Shown here piece after piece: positions 13,301 through 25,100 of a stretch of 64,000 nucleotides of DNA. The DNA comes from Siniperca chuatsi. Lineage: Eukaryota; Chordata; Actinopteri; Centrarchiformes; Sinipercidae. The number at the start of each line of letters is the position of its first letter. The stretch's first letter is position 1. A program made the position numbers and the translations under genes. The notes under the pieces were generated by a model. It saw only the letters and a list, made by a program, of their open reading frames with translations, was not told the origin of the DNA and made no database searches. Location of the stretch: contig NC_058044.1 in NCBI RefSeq assembly GCF_020085105.1, forward strand, positions 23,619,206-23,683,205, in the 5' to 3' direction.

Positions 13301-15083
13301 CATTTGTATGTGTGTGTGTGTGTGTGTGTGTGCATGTGTGTGTGTGTACATAATGTGCTAACCATCTGATATGTAGTATTAAACCAGCCATTCCTCATTC
13401 AGTCTTCCCACTAAATGTAGGAAGCTAATGCTCTCCATCCACTGTTTTGTCCCCCAAGTCATTATAGTAGCTTAGCAATAGAATATGGTTGTGGCCATTC
13501 ATGTTTTTGCAGTGTGACGGGGTGTCGGACGAGATAATGAGCCAAAAAGCTGGACTGGAAACTCTCCCGGCTCCCATTCATTTTAATGTAGATGATTGTT
13601 TTCTTGCTCCCATCCACCATTCTACCCATCCTCATTATACCCAGCCACTTTGCATCAATCTTTACACAAATCTGAATTTCAGCAACTTCTCATCGTCAGC
13701 ACAGAGACTGAGAACTTGAATGAGGATGCTGACTGTTTTTTCAAATATAGAGGAGATGCTAAGTCCTGGTGGCTCAGTTGATCGTCACATAAACAACGTT
13801 CTGGGTGTGAATCTGGCTCAGGACCTGTTACATATCTCTTCTAATGGTTCATGTCTCCATTGTCAGCCATCAAAGGCCAACAAAAAGATGTAATATTAAA
13901 TTTAGAAATAGACTAGAGAAACTGTCTTGTTTGTACGACTGTATATTTTGATGAGTGATTTTCTCCTCTGTGTGATGGTTGAGTCATATGTAAGGTACAG
14001 CCTATTACTGACAGGGTACCATGGTAACCGAGTGCTGCGTGAAAATGTGCACCTGCTCTCCAATTGTGTGCCCAGGGTGTGAATTAATAGCACCTGGACC
14101 AGTCCAAGCCATCTGTGATACACGCACACACACAGCTATACGTTAACTCAAGTACAGGATATCCAATATATTAAACACCATGAAATATGTTGGAGGTAGT
14201 TTTTCATGAAGTAAGATGCATAACCACTTACCAGCCAACTTACCAGTAAAAACTGGCATTCATCAATAATTTGTACTAAAATCTTTCTCTCATTCGCTCT
14301 ATCTAACTCTCTGTCTTCTATCTGTCCATGTCCCGTGTACAGGACAGCAAAAAGAAGGGGAAGAGAAGGGATGAAGTGGGGAAACGTATTAGGGAAAAGC
14401 AGGTGAAGGAATCGGCCTCGCTGACTGACACCCGTCCAGAGATCATCAGTCAACAACCTTCTGATAATCAAAATGTAGAGCCAAAGGTGATAAACATTTA
14501 CACAAGGCTCCTGCACAAAAAGGCAAGTCTTTTAATTATCTTTCGATACAGTTTTTATTTTTAAAGGGGATTTTACACACTAAGTTCAGTTTACTGGTAA
14601 TGAGGAGAATGACCCAAACTGTGAAAACAGGTTGTATATGGCTCTGGAGGAGTTTCCTGAAGTTTGAGAGAATAACCCTGATGATGTCATCGAGGTTATC
14701 TCAGGTTGGGCGTGAGTTTTTAACAGAAAAAGTGGGCATTTTGGGGGCATGGGAACTAATGAAAGACACTTAGTTGCATTATGGGAAATGTAAGATCCTG
14801 TGTTTGTGGAGCTTGACCCACACTAGGGATTAAAAGTCAGGATATAGCTAGACCTCTGCTGCTTTAAATTTGACCATCTGTCTCTCTGAGTCCCCCAACT
14901 TTATGGCAGTGCACCAATAAATCACCCTTTTAAGGTCTTCCACAGTCCTATGTATCTATGTATCTGTATCTATCTATCTGGCAGGTTTATGCTCTGATGG
15001 AAGACCTGGTGGACAGCCTGTGTGACGTGATGGATGAGCTTAAGGAGGGAGATGAACAGGACACACACACTATTAACACATGA
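1392..15083 (+). CDS. mycbpap: MYCBP-associated protein (AMAP-1 family), 19 coding exons, about 845 aa
   Basis: Exons: 1392-1437, 2846-2967, 3119-3275, 3422-3528, 3701-3884, 4454-4569, 4727-4877, 5250-5368, 8305-8426, 9001-9109, 10053-10245, 10391-10578, 10705-10854, 11836-11934, 12136-12263, 12401-12528, 12612-12751, 14343-14522, 14985-15083. They sum to 2538 nt and all phases agree. Colinear matches to vertebrate MYCBPAP include LPHSILGSLEDF, a WSLPQRYGDEMSG block (human WSRLEYLGDEMTG), TPERPSSPAELYITEE and LWRELLDMM...LRNLLGLPE. Residues 412-535 look like an ASH/MSP-type beta-sandwich; exons 17-18 (about 707-813) are Lys/Glu-rich; the end is a helical LMEDLVDSLCDVMDEL. The family binds MYCBP and is needed for sperm-tail/ciliary central-apparatus function. 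The intron after exon 18 has a GC donor. Exon 13 could start at 10708 instead of 10705, and exon 12 could end one codon later. Human protein is about 950 aa, so this one is shorter, mostly in the linkers. Confidence 0.93.
1606..2252. repeat. AAGTA-rich terminal-inverted-repeat element, copy 1
   Basis: The left end has GTGGAAGAAGTACTCAG and the right end, on the other strand, GTGGAGGAATGCAACTGAG, so the ends are imperfect inverted repeats. The inside is packed with AAGTAAAAGTA motifs and codes for nothing. This looks like a non-autonomous DNA transposon. Related copies are at 16866-17340 and 60915-61430. It sits in intron 1 of mycbpap. Confidence 0.65.
2786..2817. repeat. (CA)n microsatellite before mycbpap exon 2
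   Basis: About ten CA units. They end roughly 30 bases before the pyrimidine-rich acceptor of exon 2. Confidence 0.9.
4212..4391. repeat. Interspersed repeat with a GGCGCTATTTAAATAAAATTG-type tail
   Basis: The stretch runs from CTTTTCCTTGCCACTGTCGCC to GAATTGGCGCTATTTAAAT followed by AAAATTGAACTG. This is a dispersed repeat I recognise from many teleost genomes, probably the 3' end of a retroelement. It lies in the intron before mycbpap exon 6. Confidence 0.6.
6240..6443. repeat. Dispersed repeat, inverted partner of 20184-20385
   Basis: The complement of this block aligns with 20184-20385 over about 200 bases (shared runs include GCTCCTTATAACTCCAGAA and AAGTAATCCAGTGATAGTT). The element may extend left to about 5770, but I see no second copy of that part. 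It lies in intron 8 of mycbpap. Confidence 0.7.
7568..7594. repeat. (CA)n microsatellite in mycbpap intron 8
   Basis: Interrupted CA run. The short frames crossing it are artefacts of the repeat. Confidence 0.85.
9700..9870. repeat. Probable dispersed repeat with a perfect hairpin
   Basis: It contains GGCTCCCATCCGAAAGTCA and a perfect 8-base inverted repeat (CTCAATTG at 9790-9797, CAATTGAG at 9801-9808). Two similar CACCCCCC/TACCCCCCCTTAATGT blocks bracket it. It resembles a dispersed fish repeat; class unknown. Confidence 0.4.
13136..13348. repeat. Two TG/GT microsatellites in mycbpap intron 17
   Basis: One GT run occupies 13136-13162 and a second, interrupted one occupies 13308-13348. About 140 bases of ordinary sequence separate them. 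Confidence 0.9.
14523..14524 (+). other. GC 5' splice site of mycbpap intron 18
   Basis: Exon 18 ends ...AAAAAG and the intron starts GCAAGT, giving AAG|GCAAGT. That is the near-perfect U1 match typical of genuine GC-AG introns. The acceptor is TATCTGGCAG at 14984. Splicing here joins the family-conserved YTRLLHKK to VYALMEDLVDSL in phase 0. No GT donor nearby gives the same frame. Confidence 0.8.
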
Positions 15084-15127
15084 GAGGCAGACACAGGAGC
15101 CCACTGAATATATACACGTCTGAATGC

Positions 15128-15197
15128 AATAAAAACTTGTCATATAGAGTTATCAAATCTATGTTTTTATACCTAATGCTGTTGTGAAATCAATAAA
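15128..15197 (+). terminator. mycbpap: mycbpap polyadenylation signals
   Basis: AATAAA occurs at 15128-15133 and again at 15192-15197, 45 and 109 bases after the stop. A T/GT-rich stretch follows the second. The 3' UTR is therefore very short. Confidence 0.7.
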
Positions 15198-15297
15198 CCT
15201 TGTGTTCTTCTGGCACACTGGATCTGGAGTAATATTCATTCTGTCTCATTCACTCCTCCACACTCACATCAGCGGATGATAGTAGGTTAACAGTACA

Positions 15298-15742
15298 GCT
15301 GACTCTGCAAACGACGCGCCCCCATCCCTGCCTCTCTTTTACGCTCCCCGCTGTGATTGCTGTGTGCTGCTGTGCGTGCGTGGCCTGCCGGTGCCGTATG
15401 CGTGTGTGGATGAGGCTGCCTGAGTGAGAGAGGGAGTGAGTGAGCCGTGTGCTGTGGCTTATCCTTGTCCTATGCGGATTTCACCACTGACTGCCTGCCC
15501 GAGCGGCTCGCATCACCCAGGGTAGACCGGGATTTAGACGCTGACATTCCCATTGAAAGGTTCCTAAAAACACTCACTGTTCGGCTCCTCTCTCGCGTTT
15601 GCCGGAAATAGGTGCGGGGGGATAACTGTGGTTGCCCTGCTTAGCCGATCCCAGCGGAGGGGTTATTATCGGGACGTGAGGAGGACATAGCAAAGAGGCG
15701 AGGATGCTCAGTGGACAAGGCGGGAGATGAGCAATGGGCAAG
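15298..15742 (+). other. epn3: epn3 promoter region and untranslated first exon (5' limit not seen)
   Basis: This is a GC- and CpG-rich block that ends in a strong donor, AAG|GTAAGC, at 15742/15743. The matching acceptor is CTTACAG at 20537, in the exon that carries the epn3 start codon. Two short upstream ATGs (15727 and 15734) lie at its end. I cannot see a TATA box, and the transcription start is not determined. Confidence 0.55.
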
Positions 15743-15767
15743 GTAAGCGACATGTTGCTGAAATGAC

Positions 15768-15780
15768 GGGGGGGGGGGGG
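15768..15780. repeat. Poly-G run
   Basis: Thirteen G in a row, 26 bases into the first epn3 intron. Confidence 0.9.
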
Positions 15781-15935
15781 TACGCTGGGTAGTTCCTTGG
15801 ATTTTTTGGGCCAAAAATGATCATTATAAATGGGAATATATACATGCAATCTTCAATATATTGCGCAATGTTGCCGACCTGTAACGCAGTGGTAGCCTCG
15901 CTACACATGGCAACCTGCACAGGGAATCCACCGCA

Positions 15936-15940
<5 letters not shown>

Positions 15941-15968
<28 letters not shown>

Positions 15969-15969
15969 G
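15941..15969. repeat. (TG)n microsatellite in epn3 intron 1
   Basis: Short TG run. Confidence 0.85.
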
Positions 15970-16865
15970 GAGGTTGGATAATGCATTATGCAGACCCACC
16001 ATGGGCACCCTCCTCCTCTCCATCGCCACCTGAAAGATACGGTACACCTGCTGTCACAGCACGCATGCGCAACCATAAACGTGGACGACGGGGTGACGTA
16101 GGTTCTCTGTGTTTGAGCAATTTGACGCATCAGACCGGATCATGTCAGTTCAGGATCTGGTGTGATAAATGTGTAGTATTTTAAGTTAAAATGTAGCTCA
16201 AGCATGCATTGTCCTATTCATCTGAGTAGCATCTACAGACAACTGTCTCCCTGGAGTTGAGCATCACGACTTGAGCTGATGATTTCATGGTGTTGGTGTT
16301 GGTCCATCTTGATTCAGTGACTGTGGCAAAGAGTGAATCTGTTTATTACACCCTGATGAGTCATTTAAATGTAGAGCTTAAAGCAGTTAATCAAAAAATG
16401 TGCCCATATCCCAGTAAAACCACCAAGGGTGCTGTCATTGGAGTTGTTCCATTATTCACAGAGCAGCTCCACAGTTTTTCCCTGGATGACTTCATCACCA
16501 CGGTCTGTCTCTGTGCTGCATGAGACTTGATCAAATACACACATTAAGACTGAGCTGTACAATATTTCACACATAACTTATTAATTATGTTTCAAGGTGG
16601 ATTTTGTACTTCTGGTTAGAGGACACATGTTGGTGTTTGTGGATTCACATATAAAATGGTGCACAGTCATTGTTGCTCTCGGACAATTTGTTGTAATATC
16701 TTAACTTTTGCTTAAGTCGCTTATTGGCCTGTCAAATAATCTCAATTAAAATGTTGCTAATTTTAGTGTTGTTTCTATCTGGTGTGGTCTGGACTCGTTG
16801 GATTCCTAATAGGAGAAATGGAAGAGGATGGCAGTATAGATGCTACAAGTCAAATAGCAATGGTT

Positions 16866-17340
16866 GAAAGTAACTAAGTACATTTACTCATGTATTGTAC
16901 TTAAGTACAACTGTGAGATACTTTACTTGAGTGTTTCCGTTTGATGCTACTTTATACTTTTTCTCCACATTACATTTACTTAACAGCTAGAGTTACTAGT
17001 TATTTTTCAGATTAAGATTTTACATGAAAAAACACATCAGTTTGTCAAATATGATGCATTGTTATAGATTAAACTACAGTATATGAAGTAGCTAAAATTA
17101 GCTCTTCATCGACCAACTACAACATTACAGTGCAGCTTACATCTCAATGCAGCAATAATAATAATGGAATAATATAACACTGACAGGGGCCATGCTTCAT
17201 AATGAATGCTTTTGCTACTTAAATACATTTTGTTGCTAATGCTTCTATACTTTTACATAAGTAAAATATTGTAAGGGAGTATTTGTAAAGTAAAGTGTTG
17301 GATTGCTTTTACTTAGATAGATGACTTTCTTCCACCACTG
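16866..17340. repeat. AAGTA-rich terminal-inverted-repeat element, copy 2
   Basis: Same family as 1606-2252. It starts with GAAAGTAACTAAGTACATTT and ends with CTTTCTTCCACCACTG, whose complement again begins with a GTGGTGGAAGAA-type end. Confidence 0.65.
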
Positions 17341-17707
17341 TCTGTCAAATAGTGACCGTTAGCAGTGTGGGGGCCAGCAGCACACGCGTGGTCCGGGGCT
17401 CACAATAATGCAGAAATGGGGAAATTCCTTTGTTACAAGGGTGGATGTATCTTGAATTTGGCATTATATAGCTACACATAAATAGCAACATAAATTCCTC
17501 TCTCACACACACACTCTTTCAGCTGATTCCATTACCTGGGATTCCTTTCCCTTGTCCACTCAATTTTTTTGATTAGAGTTGCCATGCGCACAGAGAAAGA
17601 TCATATTACACACAATGTGAATTATCTGTTGTGGTGTGAGGGTCAGTTAAAGGGATAAAAGGAGCAATAGTTTCAAACACCTCTTACAGCACCAGCCTTT
17701 AATAACC

Positions 17708-17710
<3 letters not shown>

Positions 17711-17747
<37 letters not shown>

Positions 17748-17762
17748 TGTGTGTGTGTGTGT
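17711..17762. repeat. (GT)n microsatellite
   Basis: About 26 GT units with one A interruption, in epn3 intron 1. Confidence 0.95.
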
Positions 17763-19904
17763 CTATGTCCGAACAGAAAGCTGAAGATGATTATGCAGAA
17801 AGGTGATACTGGTTGAAGTTGCTGAGCTTCACTTTCTTCTTTATGCCCTTCATTCTCCCGCTCGCTCTCTCCCTCTCTGTCTCGCTGTCTCGCTGTCTCT
17901 GTTGCACTCTCAGACTCGTCCTCCTCTCGGAGCGTTCTGTCTGTGTCCCTGCTGTGTGCGTCTCAGTTCCCCTGTGCTTCTGCTGATGTTTGCTTTTCGG
18001 GCCGGCTGAGGCATCCTGTGTCTTGTGTCAGTGTGGCAACTGTCATGGAGCAGCAGTGGACAGTGACATTAAAGTTAAATCAATTTCAAAAGAATGCACA
18101 AGAGCCTTAAAAAAAGTCAGTAATTGTTAAATATAATTATTATTGTTTGTAGTCATGATTGTAGCAGTAGCAGTCTATTGATACTGTTTTATTATATTTT
18201 GTTTATTTCTGCCTTCATGATAGAGATGCACAGTGCAAACATAGGCTATAACATTCAATGATAATAAATCAATAATAAAAGCTATTTAAATGTGTGGAGG
18301 ATTTTCTCTTCATCTCCAGCATGAACAAAATATGACTTTCAGGTGAAGCAGCTCGTTTTACTTCTGAAAAAGATGCTAGAAAAAATGCAACAAATACTGG
18401 GAGCTGAGGGAAAGCCTTTTACGGGTCTGTGCCCAGGAGCCCTTTTGTCTCATAATCCGAATGTGGCATAAAATTAATAAAAACTAAGTAAAATACATCA
18501 TCAGATTACGACATTATTGCATAACCATTACTGCAAAACGGGATTTAGTCTTCATTCTCCTCATCCTTGTCTTATTACATCATCAAATAAAAATATACTG
18601 CACACTTTATGAAATATTGATTGATATAGCAAAACTGTACGTTATTGTATTATCTAGCAATTTGTTATACAAATGAGTTTCATCACAGAATTCAACCCAT
18701 ATAGAGAGATTTTTTAATACTTTGTCTGGGAGACATTATAGCCTGACTAATACTAATTTTTTAAGGCTAATACCGATATCGATATTTGAGTTTAAAACAT
18801 AATAAATAATAATAATAATAAAACTTTATCAAACAAAGTACAAAGTGCTTCACATCTGATAATTATGTTTCTGCCTATATTTGTCTTTTACATAAACACA
18901 AAACATAAACAAACATTTCTGATAAGGAACTCCTACATTTCTTTCATGAATTCTGAGCAATATTTGTAGTTATTGGCTCACATATACGCAGATACCGACA
19001 TATATGTGATAAGCTAATATTGGCCATTTGGTGAGACTCTACTAAACATGAAACTATCGATTGTTACAGACTTTGTAGTGGTTTAGTCTTGAATACAAAA
19101 ACTTTAAAGTAAATCAGAAATTGTATATGCATGCACCCAGTTATCCCTAATTGAAACAAATGCATTATAATTCATACTGTAATTCATACACACTGGGGGT
19201 TTTTTGTTCAGAAAATGATCAGAAACACAGAAACAAGTGACTAAAGTATGTGAAGTTTACAGACAAAGCTCTCCTTGGAGATTGTGTTAGCTGCAGATGA
19301 TGCACTGAGACACCCGGGAAGAAAATCTTAAGAAATAGAACACATCAGCTTAACTTTGTCAGTCAAAATGTAACTTACTTTAAAAAAAAGACAAGCTCAT
19401 GATCAAAAGGATGGTTGATTTGAAAAGTATGACTATCTTTAACAATCTGACAGTTTAGTGAGCCGATGACTGATGAGACAAGGTTTAGTTTAGTGAGGTC
19501 ACCCTAATTCAGCTTTGGTCTAGTGAGTTAAGTACGTTCTGTGTCAGTGATGGCTTAGTCACAGGGAGAGGGAGAAGTATCACAGGAACCCTTAATGATC
19601 AATTCCCGTGTGGCCTCTCTGAAATATTAATTTGGAAGAGAAAATGGGTTGTGTGTGTGTCTGTGTGGACACAGGCAGCTGCATGTGTGTGTGTGTGTTG
19701 GCCTGAATAAAATAAGCTACCAAGAAGCTTCATCAGACACCTGAGTGCCAGAGCACTGTATGACCTACTTCCTGAGTGGGCACCAATTATGAGCATCTCA
19801 TTCTGACGCTATCGTCGGTCATCGTTATATTTGATAAATGTTTTCAAATTGACGTAAATAGCAAATAAATAAATCAGTGAGTGCAGCCTTTACCTTGACT
19901 CATT

Positions 19905-20160
19905 GTTTTAAGCCATGCTAGCGATATGGCCTCATAGATGGCAAGGGCGTTGAATGAATTGTAATAACTTTGGTGATCCCTTAACCTTTCATCTAGCGCC
20001 GTCATCAGGTCAAAATTTCAGCTTGTCCAATATTTTGGTTTACGACCAAATACCTGCTAAAGTAATGACATTCATAGTTTGTGTTTAATGCTAATGTTAG
20101 CATGCTAACACGCTAAACTAAGATGGTGAACATGGTGATCATTATACCTGCTTAAAATCA
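19905..20160. repeat. Dispersed repeat sharing sequence with 21480-21645 and 53415-53550
   Basis: The left part (GCCATGCTAGCGATATGGC ... ACTTTGGTGATCCC) recurs at 21480-21645. The right part (GTTAGCATGCTAACA, ATTATACCTGC) recurs inverted at 53415-53550. The GCTAACATGCTAACATTAGC-like core is typical of a common teleost repeat. Confidence 0.6.
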
Positions 20161-20183
20161 CATGATGGCATTGTTATTATGAG

Positions 20184-20385
20184 TTAGAAATCATAGGAAA
20201 AAAGATGCTCCTTATAACTCCAGAACTTGTATCATCACGTTTTTAAGTTTTCTTCAGCATCAAAGTAATCCAGTGATAGTTGTCTGTACAGACATGGGTA
20301 CATCGCAAACAGGAACTGCTAATAGATAATTCGGCAGACTTTTAATGGTGCAAGTTTGCCAAAATATAAACCAATATAGAGGGAA
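20184..20385. repeat. Dispersed repeat, inverted partner of 6240-6443
   Basis: See 6240-6443. The two copies are in opposite orientation and diverged, so this is an old family rather than a recent duplication. Confidence 0.7.
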
Positions 20386-20685
20386 AAAACAGGGCTCAAG
20401 TTGTAGCCCACAGCATTACTCACTGAATCCTTGATCTAGTCTAGGCACTTCTGGCTTATTAGAGCAACCTTAAAAGAGTGAGAATGACTTGATGATTGTA
20501 TTTTTAGTCATATATTGTCTTTATCTCTTTCTTACAGGGGCATCCTGTAACTCCTGACAGAGAAGAGGAGCCTTCATTGCCATAGATACCGCTCCTCTCC
20601 TCTCCCCCTTTCACCCCTTCTCTTCACCTGTTAAGCATTTGTTTTTTCACTTTCTATACCTCCACATTCTCCATCACCTGGCGCC

Positions 20686-22144
20686 ATGACAACCTCAGCC
20701 CTGCGCCGGCAGGTGAAGAATATTGTGCACAACTATTCAGAAGCAGAGATCAAGGTATTATAAATGAACTCATTGTCATTGATGTGCAGCAGCTTTTATG
20801 TGTGAAGAAGGGTAAACTCCTTTAAATGAACATTGATGTTGAGTCACTTCAGAACAAAACTCTCTACTGCCTCTTGGAACTTCTCTGTTGTAAATCTCTC
20901 ACTTTTTGATGACACTACTACTCTGGATGAGAGCGAACATTATATGCATGAAATGTAAGTATGAGATGTATGTGATGTGTAGGTTCGCGAGGCCACCTCA
21001 AACGATCCATGGGGCCCGTCCTCATCTCTCATGTCAGAGATCGCTGACTTGACCTTCAATGTGGTGGCGTTTGCTGAGGTCATGGGCATGGTGTGGAAAC
21101 GCCTCAATGACAGCGGCAAGAACTGGAGACATGTGTACAAGGTGCCCTCATGAAAGACACAAGTTTCTGTCAGATTTGACTACTCAGTTTAATTATAAAT
21201 CCTCTCTGTATATGTGTTTCTCTTCCTTTCTGCTAGCTTACTTTAGTTTTAACTGTTTCCTTAACTTCTCTCTGACTGATGGCCACTCCCCATCTCTTCC
21301 CTCCCTTCACCTTTCCCCTCTTTAATAATTTATTTAACTTTCTAGTTCTCTCCCTCCACAAACACACTTCACTTCACACTGCTTGTCTGCTGCTTCTTCT
21401 TTTGTCCCTCTGTGCCCCCTCTCCTCCAGCCCTGTCCTTTGTTCACATGTTTGTCTGAAAAACCTCAGCCACTTTCACTTTTTAGCCATGCTATCGGCAT
21501 GGCTCGACAACTATCAGGTGGATTGCCATGAAGGTTTGTGCAGACATTTATGGTCCCCAGAGAATGAATCCTAATGACTTTGGTGATCCCCTGATGTTTC
21601 CTGTAGTGCCATGAGGTTCACATTGCCACCATGACTGTAGACTCTTACTCTTTTTATACCATTCTTTCCTGTATCCATCTCATTGCACATATCCCTACAC
21701 AGTAGTTCTATTTAATAATTAACAACTACAATGTGTAGAATAGAGATGTAATGAAACACTAATTTTGGAGTACCAGTGCGGTAATGAGCATTTGCCTCCA
21801 GGCGCTGACTCTGTTGGATTACCTGCTGAAGACAGGATCAGAGAGAGTGGCCCAACAGTGCCGTGAGAACGCATTCACCATTCAGGTACTGGACCGCAAC
21901 TAGAACCTCAGCAATCTGAACACCTCAGGAATAGAGCTGGTTTATTGTTTATTGTTCATTTGGATCGTCATTAGTTGTTACCTTGGCAACCACAACTCTT
22001 CCTAGGGTATATATTTAAAATAAGGTTTACAGTATAATCAGTGAATGTTACACTACATACAGTAAAAAATCACCATTGCACTTAACACAATAAAATTACA
22101 TTTAAACACTGAATAGAACAATCTAGTAAAAAAAGTGTTATTAA

Positions 22145-22187
<43 letters not shown>

Positions 22188-25100
22188 TGTAACTGTTTAT
22201 TTGTATGTCTTCCTTTTTAACTATATTCTTGAGATAAAATTGCAGAGTCAAGAGTAAATTATTTTTTCGATGACTGAAAAATACAGGCATTAACATTTTC
22301 AGAAAACAGTGAACAAACTATAATTTCTTAATATATACTCTGAATTTATGTTATCTTTTCTGATCAAACTGGGATGTCAACATTCCTGAGGATCCGATTA
22401 TTGAGGTTTTCCTGCATGTTCTTAACGACAACTTGGATTGTACATTGTTTTAAAAGTTGTAGCTGATCGTGAAAATGTCTTTTGTCTACGTGTGGTTCAG
22501 ACGTTACGTGACTTCCAGTACGTGGACCGCGACGGCAGAGACCAGGGGGCTAATGTGAGAGAAAAAGCACGCCAACTGGTGTGTCTGCTCCGGGACGAGG
22601 AGCGGCTCCGCCAGGAGAGGAGTCAAGCCCTAAAGACCAAGGAGCGAATGGCTGGGGGAGGCAGCGGAGGTGGCGGAGGGGGCGGGGGTGTGTACGGAGG
22701 TATCCCCCCATCTTACCACCCAGGCAGGCGAACAAGCCAGCCCAGCATGGCTGTACTATACGGGGAGGAGTTCAGTCGCTCCAGAGGCTCTCCATCCTCC
22801 TTTAACTGTGCGTATTGTGGCCATTTAAATCTGCAATAACTGATTTTTTTTCACCCTCTTTTAGTTCTGTTTTTTGGCCTCTACACTATATTCACCACCT
22901 AGTCTCTAACTGTGTCTGTCTGCTGTTTGGTGCTGAGCAGGGAGTGTACTGTGGGTTTTTATAGCCCCGTTTGTGACTGTCTCATCCCCTGCCTGGGAAA
23001 CAGTTGAAAACCACTGTTTGAAAACACTTTTGATAAAGCATAAATCTGACCATTGTGTCGCTTGTCCAAGTAAGTTTTCTAGTGTGACGTCCTCTTCGCC
23101 TCATTGTGGTACACTAAGCCATAATGGGCTCTTTACTGCCCTGTTAGGCCAGATAGCTTATTTGACATTGGTGATAACCACTCTTGTAGTGTATGTTTTT
23201 TTCCCTCAATGGCCACAAGGGGCAACAATGAGCCCATTCCACACTCAAGCACAAACTTCAACAAGCGACACAAAGGTGAGATTTATGCTTTATCTGATGT
23301 GTTTACAAACAGTGTTTTTTGCGGTTTTACAAGAGAAAAGACTTTAAGGATAAGGACGTTAAACAGCAGCGCACAGCCGCTTCCCTTAGCTTTTTTTGGG
23401 ACTAGGGTTTTTAGAGCATTTTCTCCGAGAACAGAGCCGGCTGCGGCTGAAAACGACGCTATGAGAGTCATGAGAGTCAACCAAAAAAGTTGCAGGCCGG
23501 ACAGCTAAACAATGAGCTTAAACTCACTATAAAGCTCCGTAAAGCCGAGGGGAGCTGCAGATTCAGGTGATAATTTTCTGTAGGTTCATCACTACGAGTG
23601 ACCCCTTTCACATCATCACACTGTTTTCACATTGTCATTTGATACATTGTTATTATAAAATATCGATTATAGCCACTTTAAAGTCTGAACCTATCTGGAG
23701 CACGGAACTATTTTATGTTTTGGCAATTGAAAGGCATTTTGTGCTGTAGTCCAGCACTTTGCCCAATCCACCACACAGATTATCAATACTGCAGCGTAGG
23801 CCTGGAAATTTTCAAATCAGCCCCGCACTTCCTGTGCTCCATGTCTCATGCATCCCCACATCAATCTGACCATTTTTCCTCACGCACTATTATTGCTTCC
23901 TCCCTCAAACTCCTTCACTTGTTGCCTCTGCAGCCTCATCCTCATCTCCTCGTGCGGCCTCAGACCTGGAGCAGGCTCGACCTCAGACCAGCGGGGAGGA
24001 GGAGCTGCAGCTCCAGCTGGCCTTAGCCATGAGCAGGGAGGAGAGTCAGAAGGTAAAACAACAAATATACACACACACATGATAATGTGTAATATCCTTG
24101 AGAGCATATACACTCTTCGTCTGTATTCGAGCCACACATGTCTCATTGCCTCTTGATGATTACAGTGAAGAAAATTTTATTACAAACATTCTGAACATTC
24201 GCCCACCTTCATCTAGCTAGCCCTTCCTTCCTCTGTTGCCATAGAGATGGATGAAGACACACATCTACAGATTGCTTTAAGCCTTAGCAAAAAACAGAGC
24301 ATGAGCAGGACACACACACAGAAACACACCTCAATCTTTACCATTCAGTGTCCACAATTATTAACCATAGTGTCTGTGTATTTGATGATATGAAGTTAAC
24401 TTGTTAACAGGAGCAGGGCCACGCCTCAACCACACCTCTAATTACCTGTCAAGCCTACTTATACCCGGTGTACCCTTCCTGCCCTGTTTGTCTCGGTTTT
24501 CTCGAGGACAGACAGACCGTGCTTTACGATCACTTTAAACTAAAAGCAAAATTTGTATCCATGGTAGTTTGACTACCGTGGATATTAAATTAATTCAAAC
24601 AATCTCTACAATGACTTGTTTGAAACTGGCTATCCTCCAGCCACGCCACAGCAGTCAGACCACAGCCAAGAGTCCCAGCAGAGTTGCTTGCGATCCGTGG
24701 TTAACATACCACGATTCTCAGCCTCCTCCTTCATTTCCAACTGGTCTATACGCCGCCACACCCTCACCTCCCATCATCCCTAGGCCCGCGGACATCACCC
24801 TCATCCAGATCATGGAGCTTGGCTTTCTAAAGCAGACATCACCAGCACATTCAAAGTCTTGCCCATTCATCCAGCTTTCTGGTATTTTTTTCGGGGTTTG
24901 CTGGAAAGGAGTCTATTATTTTTCTGTGCGCGTCACCTTCGGTTGCAGAAGCAGTCCCAAGATCTTCGACTTTCAGAAGCCCTGTGCTGGATCCTGACTA
25001 CAGAGTCCCTTACATACTCCATTTTCTTGACAACTTTCTCGTCGTCACCCCACCATCCTCACCTCCAGCCTCTAGCACCTTCATCAGGTTCTTAGGCATC

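Larger units (their letters stand above)
15743..20537 (+). other. epn3: epn3 intron 1 (4.8 kb), no exon seen
   Basis: Bounded by GTAAGC and TTACAG. It holds TG tracts, the AAGTA element copy 2, other repeats (19905-20160, 20184-20385) and AT-rich sequence. I see no further coding exon. Confidence 0.6.

Noticed and set aside
13489..13781. Frames around 13.5-13.8 kb as an extra mycbpap exon
   Set aside because: No similarity to the family, and exon 17 joins exon 18 in phase without it.
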